Source: Sporothrix humicola
Taxonomy: Eukaryota > Ascomycota > Sordariomycetes > Ophiostomatales > Ophiostomataceae
NCBI GenBank assembly: GCA_021396245.1
Contig: WNYE01000073.1
Span: forward strand, 1-64,000
Reading direction: 5' to 3'
DNA length: 64,000 nucleotides
Below, one piece after another: positions 22,809-33,250 of the stretch (positions are counted from its first letter, which is position 1; each line of letters opens with the position of its first letter). The notes under the pieces were generated by a model that searched no databases, had not been told where the DNA came from, and saw only the letters and a list, made by a program, of their open reading frames with translations. The position numbers and the translations under genes were made by a program.

Positions 22809-24803
22809 TCATGCTGCCAGCTTGTTGCGCAGACCCGCCAACTCCTGTCTTAGATCGTGTTCTCGAAGCACAATGTCGTCCATGGACGAGGGAGGCCTGT
22901 GCATGCCCAGACCATATTGCAGAGAGAACAAACTGTTGCTTCTCGAGGACGAGGACACAGAAGTCGCAGTCGACGCGTCCCAGTCCATGGGTGCCCCGAG
23001 GCCGTCGTTTGAAAAGAGATCCTCGGATATGACCAGCGGTGGGTGTGGCAAGAAACTTCTGCTCACCATTGGCAAAAGCTGTTGCTTTTGGTGGTTTAGC
23101 GCCTCACTGGCTGCGACAGTGTTGTGTCCACGAGATGTGGATGGGAAACAGCTGTGCATTGCGGCGACCACGTTGGAAAATTGCGCCAGGAAATCATCGG
23201 CGAGGCGCAAGCCCAGGCCCAGTTGCAACGCTGGCGTTGAGACAATGGGAAACCCACCGACCGACACGTCTGGGAAACGACATACTTTGAGGCACGATAA
23301 CGCCGCCGAATCTTTCCACGAGGAGGCCATGACTGAGTGTAGAGACTGTTTCAGATTACTCTCGGCGGTGGCCACAAAGTGTGCGTTTCTGCTGCCATTG
23401 CCATCGCCATTACCGTTGTGAGGGGGTGACGGCGGACGCTCGTTGCTTGCAGTCACGTCCACCAGGTGGAATACACGCTGATACACGTCCAACAAGGCCG
23501 CGTATGTAGACCCGGCGAGAACGACAAAGTTCTCAGCATCCACCCTGTCGTTACTCATGTCTGGAGCAGCGTTGGACTTGGAGATGTTTGTCCTTGCAAA
23601 TGGGCTAGCACCAATGACCGGCTTGCTACCCATAGTGTTCGCGTCAAACACGGTTGAAGAAAAAGGCCCAGACTCGTCATCCTGGCCATGACAGGCAATT
23701 TGTACAGTCTGGATGAAATTGCGTGAGACAGCAAAGAGGCTGTCCATTGGGAAATACCGATCATGTGTAGATCCTACCGGTGACTTATTACCGCCGTGTG
23801 CATCACCTTGGTTGTTGTCGTGACTGTTGAATACATTGGTGGATGACGCCATGGTCTGTGGATTGTTCTGAGAGACGGACATCCCACCAGATATGCCGTT
23901 GTAACCGCTTCCAGTGACAGAAATTGCATTGCTCATATCCCACAACTGTGAGCTCATATCACAGAGCTCGGATACTAACGACTTGGGGACGGTTTTGAGT
24001 GGCCCATGCTCAACCGTATGTTGTTTTTGTGGGCTGTTGTCCAAGGAGGAGTGTGTAGAGCTGCTGCGACATGCTCCTACAGACAAGTTGTTGCCAGTGT
24101 AGTCATCACTATGAGAGAGCTGGGGCAGATAAGACGTCTCGTGGGCAGTCTGTGCTGCCATCCCCGACTCCATACCACCCTTCCAGATGTCACCGTTTGA
24201 TGCGATAAGTCCAGTAGCACATGGACCGTGAGAGACACCTGGGGCAGACCATGATTGGGAGTAATTAGCCATCAATGGCAAGGCTGGGCCCGTAGATGTG
24301 GCATTAAAAAGCTGCGACGAATCAACGGCTTCCTCCATGGGGCTCATGACAAGGCCTTGGCGGAAGAACTTGGCCGAGTCCATCTGGAAGCCAATTTGTT
24401 GAGGTGGAAGCGCTTGATATATCTGGTTCCCGTCGGAGTGATAGATGAGGAGTCCGGCATCGACATTGTGTCCCGGCCACAATTGTTCGGCCATCCCATT
24501 GAAACTATATGGCCCTGGGTAGGGAATTCCTGCTTCCGTGTAGGCTGGCAAATTTCCCATGCCACCCATAGACCGTTTCTGGGACCGTTGTTCTTGTTGT
24601 GATGTGCTGCTTTGCCGAAGGCTACTGGACTTGTTGCCGTTGGTCGTGCTATTGCTAGATTTTCTAAAACGTAGCGAAGGGCTTGACTTGCATTCAGCCT
24701 TGAGTCGTACGCAACGTTCACAGGGCTCGTTTCCGAGTCGCTTGCAGCTCAGCTTCTGTGTATGGCAGCGGTTGCACGCCCTACGAATTGGTCCTTCTGC
24801 CAT
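22809..24803 (-). CDS. Zn2Cys6 fungal transcription factor (664 aa), probable PKS-cluster regulator
   Basis: Nuclear DNA-binding regulator of the Gal4-type binuclear zinc cluster class. The start was placed at MAEGPIRRACNRC because the zinc cluster begins nine residues later; an upstream in-frame ATG at 24878 would add 25 residues with no motif. Six zinc-binding cysteines: 10, 13, 20, 28, 31 and 38, spaced C-x2-C-x6-C-x7-C-x2-C-x6-C. A basic, Ser/Asn-rich linker follows, then a long low-complexity middle region. The C-terminal third is more ordered (around VVLAGSTYAALLDVYQRVF, then helical segments with VCRFPDVSVGGFPIVS), reminiscent of AflR-type regulators of metabolite clusters. No intron is needed. 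It lies about 4.3 kb upstream of the PKS on the same strand with no gene between, which suggests it regulates the PKS (inference). Confidence 0.92.
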   Translation of the reverse strand: MAEGPIRRACNRCHTQKLSCKRLGNEPCERCVRLKAECKSSPSLRFRKSSNSTTNGNKSSSLRQSSTSQQEQRSQKRSMGGMGNLPAYTEAGIPYPGPYSFNGMAEQLWPGHNVDAGLLIYHSDGNQIYQALPPQQIGFQMDSAKFFRQGLVMSPMEEAVDSSQLFNATSTGPALPLMANYSQSWSAPGVSHGPCATGLIASNGDIWKGGMESGMAAQTAHETSYLPQLSHSDDYTGNNLSVGACRSSSTHSSLDNSPQKQHTVEHGPLKTVPKSLVSELCDMSSQLWDMSNAISVTGSGYNGISGGMSVSQNNPQTMASSTNVFNSHDNNQGDAHGGNKSPVGSTHDRYFPMDSLFAVSRNFIQTVQIACHGQDDESGPFSSTVFDANTMGSKPVIGASPFARTNISKSNAAPDMSNDRVDAENFVVLAGSTYAALLDVYQRVFHLVDVTASNERPPSPPHNGNGDGNGSRNAHFVATAESNLKQSLHSVMASSWKDSAALSCLKVCRFPDVSVGGFPIVSTPALQLGLGLRLADDFLAQFSNVVAAMHSCFPSTSRGHNTVAASEALNHQKQQLLPMVSRSFLPHPPLVISEDLFSNDGLGAPMDWDASTATSVSSSSRSNSLFSLQYGLGMHRPPSSMDDIVLREHDLRQELAGLRNKLAA

Positions 24804-27800
24804 CGTGCTCGATAAAGTGGGAGGTGTGTTGATCAAATATTGGTACGCCGTTGACTCGAAGCATTGACAAGGTTGCAAATTTGGAGACCGGCAACGGTTG
24901 GGTGGATCAGGTTGTAAAGTATTGTGGAAAGGAAACAGAATGGTGTGCTAATCTGACCGTTGACGTTGTAATGTAGATTCTAGAGATCGAAGATTGTTGT
25001 TCTCGATGGAAATTTCCAGCTGGGCGGGCTGTTACATCCATATATACTGCTTTTCGATGCTCACACACTTGTTGGCATATTCTCGCAAATGGCGGAGGTG
25101 TGTTTATGCGGTGTCCACGGCCCATGAAAGCTGACCCAATGCAGTGGGTGCAAACACGAAAATGTGCTTGAGACGGGGCTTACCCGAAGGAACCGCAGAC
25201 ACGCAATTGTTCATCCAGGTTGGAAATCGACGAATAGAGGAGCTGCAGCAGCCAAGGTGAGAGGCGCCGTCACCTGGACACGACATTTCTCAGGGGTAAA
25301 AGAAGCGATGACACGCAGATACGAGCACAAAGAGCCAAAAGAGCAAAAAAGAACGAATATGATACAAAGGACAGGACAAGAACACTTACAGTTTTGGCGC
25401 CATCAAGAGGCGAAACTGCAGTTTCGAGGAAGCTGTCAGTCCTATCTTTTCCCTAAAGCGTCTCAAAAGTAGCTGCATGTACGCCTCAGTGTAGTCGCTC
25501 GAGACGCAGGACCTCGGCTGTTTTTCTCGATTTAGAAACCGTGCCGGGTAGAACGGTTGTTGAGACTTGAGGCGTGCATGCGTGTGTATATCTAGAGAAC
25601 ATGGTTCCCCTTTCATATCCCTCTATGCGACGGATTGTACTAGTACCAGTAGCAGCACTAAGACCAGACTAGAGACTAGAGACCACAGACTGGCAGTAAG
25701 CTCCAAGTTGTTTTTAAATAGCCCTGTTTTGCCTTGTGTTTGGATGTGGATGTATATGTGGATGATCTCTATGTGGGGACTCGTGCTGTGTTGGAGGACG
25801 ACATTTCTGCATCGCATATGTTTATCGTAATGGTATGGTAAGCCTGATCTTTGTGCAACGATGAGAGAGTAGATCCTGCACTAACATGTACTTGAACACA
25901 GAGGTGGACAAGAACAACAGGGGTCTCGATGCAGACTCGGCTAGTTTGCAGTGAAAAAGAAGGTCGACCCTGGTTGTGAAGCTGTCTTTTAGCCACCCAT
26001 GGGCCGGATGCTGGTGAACCGTGGTGAGTGCCAATGTGGAGTGGCTTTTGAGGTGGCAAGACGAGCCGAAGGCTTGGGTCATGAACGTGTTGGAAAGTCC
26101 GTGCTGGCCAATATATCTCGACTGCATGGTGGATCTGGACGGGCTCTGGCTGGATGCCTTTTCCACCTGAACTGGGGGCCATGAACATGGGATCATGATA
26201 GTGGACGGGGCAGCAATCGAACGTGGCGGCGAGGTGCAGCATCTGGTGTGACTCTGATCAGGGAGATGCAGATAAAATTCTATGAGACAAAAGCACGTTA
26301 GCAGTGAGGTCTTGAGAGCAGTCAAAGTGTCACAACAGTGTTCTGAAGAAAATACAAAACTAATTTTGAGATGTTCTGTACCATGGACATTTTTGCGGAG
26401 TGCTGAATGCGTCTTGCAGATTCCAAGACTGAGTCCTGTCGCAAACAACAAAACGGAACAACCAGCTTCCGCTGACTTATAAGCGGCTCACCGCCCTGCC
26501 CAGACAGTACAAGTCTTGTTTCTGTCATCTTTGGATACGATTTGGCAGTGTTTGCGATGAAAAGGTGGACTCTGTCTCGGGGGATGGCGGTTGAAGCCGT
26601 GCTACCCATTCTCGAGGACCACGAAAACGTAACGAACCTATCGCGAGGCAATAGGATGAGGTCGTGGCTTTTTGTGGTATCGTCATCTGTGCTGCTTACA
26701 GGGGGTCAGAAACAAAACGCGGTTCAATTGAGTGCGTCGTAGAGGGACAGAGGGACAGAACTTGCAAACAAAAAGAAGCGATCACGAAGCATCACATACC
26801 TTGCCAGAAGCTAAAAGATCCAACTAGCGCGTCTAATCAGATTAGCTGCGGTCTCGCACATTACCCGATCTTGCAGGTCGACGATGCAGAATGCACAAGT
26901 AGACGAGACGACAAGGGCCCAGAGGTCACAATGCAAAAGTGAAGGCGTAAATGGTCCCTGCGGACACCAAAATTGGGGTATTCCGACAAAAGACTGCATG
27001 GAAAGTGAGACTTTGTCTTGGATTCGGAAGGACGAGACAGAGGGTGACGAACGAGACATTGTCCAAGAGCAACAAGAGTCGAGTGAAAAGGGGAAGACGT
27101 GACATTGTTGCAGTTGCTCCGCAAATCGTGGATAAACAGTTTCAGTGTAGCCAAATGAATGCTGGATGTGGAATATGGGTGTTGCGAGAGAGGTCCAAAA
27201 GAGGACATGGAGATGGCAAAATGGAGGGAGGACAAGAAGAGGAGTTGAACAACACAAAGCCAGACTACGTTACCTTTCTACAGACAAATGAAGAAAGAAG
27301 GTGTGTCCGTTTCCTAGAGATACCTGTTGTCTAGATACGATGCTGATCTAGGGAAGGTACGACGGGCGTATTCGTCGTCTAAACAAAGTGCCGGAAGGTG
27401 CAGAGGGTACTTTGTCAGTGGTGGTGGGAAGAGTAAAGTGAATGTATGTATGTAAGAAAGGCGGGCATGGGAAGGTGATGAGGCGTTCTTGTACAAGGAA
27501 CACCCGGCGCACCCTGCACATGCATGGTCTATTGCGTTGAAGGGGTGTCGTACAGCATGCGCAGTAAGGCTTCTCATCGTCTAAAGATATGCACCTCGCT
27601 ACGAATTTCCTTCGACATGAAATAAACAGGAAAAAGAACATGCATATCGAAGCGAAGCTGGAAGGTGCTCGAGGGGTAGACGAAACGCTCAAGGAAAGAT
27701 CGAATAGCTGAAATTGTTGGGATTTGGGGGGGCTGAACGGCCCGGGATATGGAAAGAACAAAAGTAGGAAAGTTAAAGCAGAGCATGGGAACGGCGGAGA

Positions 27801-28733
27801 AAGGGCGACCCAGAGGATCGGACGATATACGGAAGGACCGACCGGTACCTGCTTTACCTGCTTCCGCAAACAAGCATGCCTCCATTACGCCTTCCTTTTC
27901 TATTTTGCGTGTCTGCAACAAGACTTCCATTGGCCACAATGTGTCTCAGTCACCACTCTGCGTTACGGTACACTGGAAGAAGCAGAACAAATAGGAAAAG
28001 AGCGGGAGGTCGTAATGGAGATGGTGGGTGGGAAAAGAGCAAAAGGGGGTTGTGAAGAATAATTATTGCTGTTGTTGAAGAAAGAACCACACATCTCACC
28101 ACACCTCATCGCGAGAAAAGAACGAATGAGGAAGTGGGCACATGATCCTAGTTCCTTCCCATTGGCCTCGTTTGCCTCATTGTTGGACGGGTGTGGGCAC
28201 GGGGTTGCAAGAAACAGGAAGGTGCAACCCACGGTTTAAGAACAAGCCCAGAAACAGCCAAACGCGTACAAAACCACACAAAGATACACGATAGAGCGCG
28301 AACAGCCGAGGGCGTGCAATAAACCGCGCACCTTCCTGTATGGTATGGTTGCACGAAATGCAGTGGATGCTGTTTGTGTCTAGAAATAAGCCAAGAAGGT
28401 GCGAGTAGAGGGCAGGAGTGTCACGCAAAATCTTTCAACTTCTGTCCCTTACTGTCCTTTTGTCCCAAAAATATTCTTATTCTATTTTATGCAGAGAGAA
28501 GATCAATCTTTTTTAGCTAAACGAAACGATGCAATGCATATCGGCTCGCTGGGTCTTTCAAGTATGTACAAGTTTCATAATAACGCGATGCAGGGGAAAT
28601 CGGCAAAAGAAGGAAAAACGAAAAGAAGCAAAAAGAAGAAAAAAAGAAAAAAAATACACGGCAAGTACTCAAAGAGTCCGCTTTTATTCTCCACTGAATA
28701 TGTCTCACCCAAGATGCACCCCAATCATCTCAT
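24804..28733. other. Spacer between transcription factor and flavohemoglobin
   Basis: About 3.9 kb with only short overlapping frames on both strands and no recognisable protein. The left part should be the promoter of the transcription factor; the right end holds the 3' UTR of the flavohemoglobin gene, including an A-rich stretch near 28620-28655. Nothing else stands out. Confidence 0.5.
25039..25046 (-). promoter_or_regulatory. Possible TATA element of the Zn2Cys6 gene
   Basis: The minus strand reads TATATATGG about 240 bases upstream of the chosen start codon, in otherwise mixed sequence. Position and form fit a TATA element, but no transcription start is known. Confidence 0.3.
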
Positions 28734-30155
28734 TTACATGTCACCCGTGGCAAAGAGCTCGAGGTGGATGCGCTCAGGGGCGACGCCCAGGGCCTGCAGG
28801 GAGTCGCGCGACTCGGCCATGAAGCTGCTGGGGCCGCAGATGTAGTAGCCCGTGCGCTTGTCGTCGAGGAACAGCAGACGCTTGCGGTCAGCCTCGGCCA
28901 TGTCGGCGATCTTGAGGTGGGAGCCGGTCACGATCATGTCGTCGGGGGTCGTGCCGGCAGCACCGGCGGCATCGGCCTCGGCCTGGGTCAGGACGGTGTG
29001 GGTTTGGATGCGGTTGGGGTGGGCGGCGCGGATGGCCTGGACCTCCTTGCTGAACGGCAGGACGGCGCGCGAGTGCGAACCGTGCAGCCACGAGATGGTG
29101 CGGCCTTGCGGGGCGGCGGTCTCGAGGATGGCCATGTTGGGCGTGGCGCCGACACCGGCCGACAGAAGAACAAGGGGAGCAAGGTCGACGGGCGAGTCTG
29201 CGCTCGGCTTCTCGGCGTTCTCGGCCGTGGGCACGGGGTTCTCCTCGACGACAAACTCGCCCTGGGGCTGCGACAGCTCGACTTCGTCGCCCTCCTTGAT
29301 CTCGTCGTGCAGCAGGTTCGAAATGCGGCCGGGCTCGGTCAGGCCGTTGTTGCCGTTGTCGCGCTTGACGCTTATGCGGTAGACATCGCCCTCGGCACGG
29401 GGTGCCTGACTCAGACTGTACTGGCGGCTCTGGTAGACACCAAACTCGGGGATAAACACCTGCAGACTGACGTATTGGCCGGGCTCGAACGTGGGCAGGG
29501 CCTTGCCGTCGCTCGGGGCCAGGTACAGGCTCAGGATGCCCTCCTTGTGGTCCTTGTCGCCCGGGGCGGCAGCGTACTCGCGGCGCTGCACGCGGAACTT
29601 GCGCCAGCCGGCCCAGCCCTTGTTGTTGTCGCGGGTGCGGGACTCGTCGTACAGAGTGTGCTCGCGGCCGATGAAGACGCTGGCCAGGACGCCGTAGGCG
29701 GCAGTCCAGGCATCGACAATGGGCGGGGTGGCGACCTCGCCGAGGACAAGGCCAATGGCCTCGATCAGGTACTTGCCGACAATGTCGTACTGGGCGGGTT
29801 GGATCTGGAGAGAGGCGTGCTTGTGGGCAATGCGCTCGACGGCGTGCTGCAGGCGGGGCAGGTCGTCGATGAAAGTGGCATAGCTCAGGACAGCCGCGGC
29901 CAGAGCACGAGGCTGGGCACCCGTGGCCTGTGACGACAGCGAGAAAACGTTCTTGAGCTCGGGGTTCTCGTCAATCATGTTCTTATAGAAGACCGTGGTG
30001 ATCTCCACACCCTGTTCGCGCAGGACAGGCGCAGTAGCCTTGACAATGGCCATTTGCTCGGGGGTCACGGACGGGGCAGCCTTGGGCGCCGGCGGTGAGG
30101 CCGGGGCAACCGGCTGGGCGACGACCTGGGGCGAGAGGGTCTTGGCAGTGGCCAT
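28734..30155 (-). CDS. Flavohemoglobin, nitric oxide dioxygenase (473 aa)
   Basis: Converts nitric oxide and O2 to nitrate using NAD(P)H, protecting against nitrosative stress; usually cytosolic, sometimes also mitochondrial. Single exon. The start was chosen at MATAKTLSPQ. An in-frame ATG at 30260 would add 35 residues that look like leader sequence. After a 30-residue Ala/Pro-rich extension comes the globin domain (about 31-165): Tyr57 (B10) in VFYKNM, Gln76 (E7 region) in SSQATGAQ, proximal His113 in IAHKHASLQI. The FAD domain follows, with FEPGQYVSL and RQYSLS. The NAD domain has LLSAGVGATPNMAIL and YYICGPSSFM, and the C terminus is ELFATGDM. It is longer than bacterial Hmp (about 400 aa) because of the N-terminal extension and a Pro/Glu-rich insert before the NAD domain. 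All key residues are present. Confidence 0.96.
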   Translation of the reverse strand: MATAKTLSPQVVAQPVAPASPPAPKAAPSVTPEQMAIVKATAPVLREQGVEITTVFYKNMIDENPELKNVFSLSSQATGAQPRALAAAVLSYATFIDDLPRLQHAVERIAHKHASLQIQPAQYDIVGKYLIEAIGLVLGEVATPPIVDAWTAAYGVLASVFIGREHTLYDESRTRDNNKGWAGWRKFRVQRREYAAAPGDKDHKEGILSLYLAPSDGKALPTFEPGQYVSLQVFIPEFGVYQSRQYSLSQAPRAEGDVYRISVKRDNGNNGLTEPGRISNLLHDEIKEGDEVELSQPQGEFVVEENPVPTAENAEKPSADSPVDLAPLVLLSAGVGATPNMAILETAAPQGRTISWLHGSHSRAVLPFSKEVQAIRAAHPNRIQTHTVLTQAEADAAGAAGTTPDDMIVTGSHLKIADMAEADRKRLLFLDDKRTGYYICGPSSFMAESRDSLQALGVAPERIHLELFATGDM

Positions 30156-33100
30156 GATCGTTTTGTTTTCTTTCTTTGGTTGAGGTACGTAAGTTTTGCG
30201 GGGGACGCGGGATATGATGAGGGTCAGGTGGAGGAGATGCTGGGCTTCTCGGTGTGCCACGTGGTGATGATGCGGGAGATGCTGATGCTTTTATGGTAAT
30301 TTGTTTGTTTTGTTGGTGATATGATGGTGATGGTGATGGTGATGATGTTGGTGATGATGTTGATGTTGCAGTCTTGGAAAGATGAGGGACCTCTTATCTC
30401 CTTCATCCAACGTCAGGGCCGTCGTGGCAAGTTCTATTTATCTTTACAAACACTTGCCGATGCTCGAGTGCAGGCCGCGACCAAAGTTTGAAGCTTGGCA
30501 GGGCTTCTAGCCCCGGAGAAAGAAGAATTTGCATCGGATCTGACGATGCGCCGTGGCATGATGACGCTTGGAGGGAAGGGAATCCAGGCACAAAAACATA
30601 CGAAATGTGCATCTCCGGCGTTTTCGTGCACTCGCCTAGTTTTTTTTCTCTCTCTTTCGTGCTTATGGAACGTTCGAAGCGCGGGAGCGGCAACGGGGAA
30701 TACAAGGGGGGGCAAGTAATAAAGAAAAATTTAATATGGAGTCTCCATACGCCGGCCGGAGTATTGGGGCATCCCGTTATTGAGCCATTGCCTGTGCTAT
30801 TATTGGCCTCGCTCTAAACATATGCCGTATCGGCGTGGGGACCAGAAAAAGACAGGCAAGAAATGAGTGACAAAAGACTATTTAGAAATCTAGAAACAAG
30901 GCCAAGGCCCAATACACGAGAATCGTAAGACCCAGCAATCTGGTTGTCTCGCATCGTTAATAATTTGGCAAGATGGTCGTAAATTGCAAGGCTTCTGTTT
31001 GGTTGAAAAGGTGGCAAAGACCAATGCAAACAATAAAAAAACGATGCAATATGGAGTCAAATGGCGGTATCGTGGCTGAACGACGTCCGAATCGGGAGAA
31101 AAGCAGTGCGGCCTGAGCCTTGCAGGAGTATCTCCGCGGCGAAAGGGCCCGAAGAAAGGTGAAAAGCGAGAGGAAAGCGTGTGAAAAAAGAGGGGCCGGG
31201 CTATGGGCTGTCCGGGATTTGTCTGGCGGTATGACGAAACAAGACAATGCGACGGAATCCTGTCTGGAGTCCTCGTTTGTATCTTACCTGTCAGGCTTGG
31301 GAAAAGACCAATTGGCAAAGGGTGATTTACAACGTTCGTTTTCCTTTTGAAAAAAAAGACAGAAAACAAAAGGGAGTCAGGGAGTCAAAAGAACAACTCC
31401 CGATGTTGTGTGCTGACCATCGCACGAAAACAAAAAGTGGCACGATGGCAAACAATAAAGGCAAAAAAATCGAGTCAAAAACGTCAAAGTGGGCAGACGT
31501 TGCACTATTTCGTGATTTAGTTTCTTTTTTTTTTCCTTTTTCGAGATTTTTGCACATTCTTCGCAATGCGGCCGTTGGATTGGACGGGTGCCTGGTGGCG
31601 GAAGGCAACGTCAAACCACGCCGGAGGGTCGTCCCGCGCCCAGCAGCCAATGGCGTGCATGAATCTGTGAAAGGGAAAAGAACGGATAGATGTGCACTAG
31701 GGAAAAAGGGAAAAGATGAGAGTGAGGGTGAGGATGAGATCGGAATGTGTGGCAACCACTACAACGACCGAGATGTCCGCTGTAAGGCCGGTCAGGGCCG
31801 GTCAGGTCACTGTTTGTCATAGCTTTTCAGGACCCTTTTTAGCGCTGGACTGGTGAGCCACAGTGGGCTGGAGTGGTCGGCAGTGGGTGGCAGTAGCTGA
31901 CCACAGGGGCACAAAACGGCACTCGATGGCACCCATAGGGCTCATATTGTGACTCTCACAGGGGCATTTTACTCAATTTGCTGTGACTCTTACAGTAACT
32001 CTCAGCAACTCTCAGCGTCAATCACGCCTTACAGGCCCTGCAACCCAAAAGAACAGTGCATCTCCGCGCACCGCGCTTCCTAGGGGAGGTTGCGGCAGCA
32101 TCACACAATACGAGAAAATCTGGCCTTGATACGATCCACATTTTGATACAAACAAGGAAAAGGGAAACCCGTCCAGACCACGGCCAAAGGATGGCAAGGC
32201 TGCCAAAATGTAACGCAAAAAACAGGTCCATGACAAACCTCGCTGGACAGAACAGCAATTCTCCTGGCAATCACCTGCAGCCCTATGTTTCAAGCCACAC
32301 GCGATCTTGATGTGCATCGCTAGGGCAGCCTTGTCTGCCGCTGTTACCCATCGTCGTTCTCGTTTGCTGTCTGTCAGTTGGTCTAGTCTGAAAGAATCGT
32401 TATTTGTCATTGGACAATTTGTCATGCAGCTGCCGTCGTCGTGAGCTTCAGGCCGTGGTGTTCATGCAGCCCTGTCAACATCATCACGGGATAGTATTAC
32501 ACGAGCATTGTGAACCGTGTTTTTCGATTTGTATTTTCTTTTATATTGTCTTATTTTAATTTCTTGTTGTAACGTATATCAATTTTTATTGGATTTACTG
32601 CATGATTTTGTTTTTCTATTTTTTTTTTCCAGGAAAAAAATACGAGTACATTGTAAAAAAAGCCAACAATAAACTTCCGAGGCAGAGAATAGGTCTAATT
32701 TAACAAACTCTCAAAGATATGTAATCTGTGCTCAGAAAATGACAATAGAAATAAACATAAAAATCAAATAAACTAATGTGTTTCGATAAATTTGAGATCT
32801 TGTTATCAAGGCATTTCAACTGACGGATGGATGCCGAAATCATCTCCCTGCCAAGAGGATTTGAACGTATCGCATCTTTTCTTTCACAAGATGGACTGCA
32901 CTTAATTCTCACTGCGCATTTGACTTCTTGTTCAGGGCAAAAGAAGTGGTGATCCGCTACTGTTAATGTTTACTCCATGTCTCAGTCTCATATTCAGATG
33001 CCTCCCCGTCTTCGAGATTTATGATATTACGGAAGCCGCGTGCCGATGCGACAAAACGCGGCCAGAAGCGGGCACGTGAGAACTGTGGCACATGCATCTC

Positions 33101-33250
33101 ATGTGTTGTCTCTGGTTGGCGACGTACACTTTACAGAGTGTTGCACTCGTCTTTCACGTGCAGTGCAGATCATTGTGAGCGACAGCCTCGCAAGCTCTCC
33201 CCTTGCATAGGGACCTGCAACCCCTCACATAAATGTCCTTTGGAGTAAAA
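30156..33250. other. Flavohemoglobin upstream region and gene-free spacer
   Basis: The first 250 bases are the likely promoter and leader of flavohemoglobin, with a GAT/GTT trinucleotide-like microsatellite. Beyond this I see only short unconvincing frames, a stretch with repeated CTCTCAG-type words at about 31950-32020, and an AT-rich segment at about 32500-32800. Confidence 0.45.
30316..30370. repeat. GATGGT/GATGTT microsatellite
   Basis: Imperfect repetition of GATGGT, GATGAT and GTTGAT units over about 55 bases in the likely flavohemoglobin promoter or leader. Confidence 0.65.

Noticed and set aside
28764..29933. A 389-codon open plus-strand frame opposite flavohemoglobin
   Set aside because: Same antisense effect of strong codon bias; no family resemblance, while the minus strand encodes a complete flavohemoglobin.
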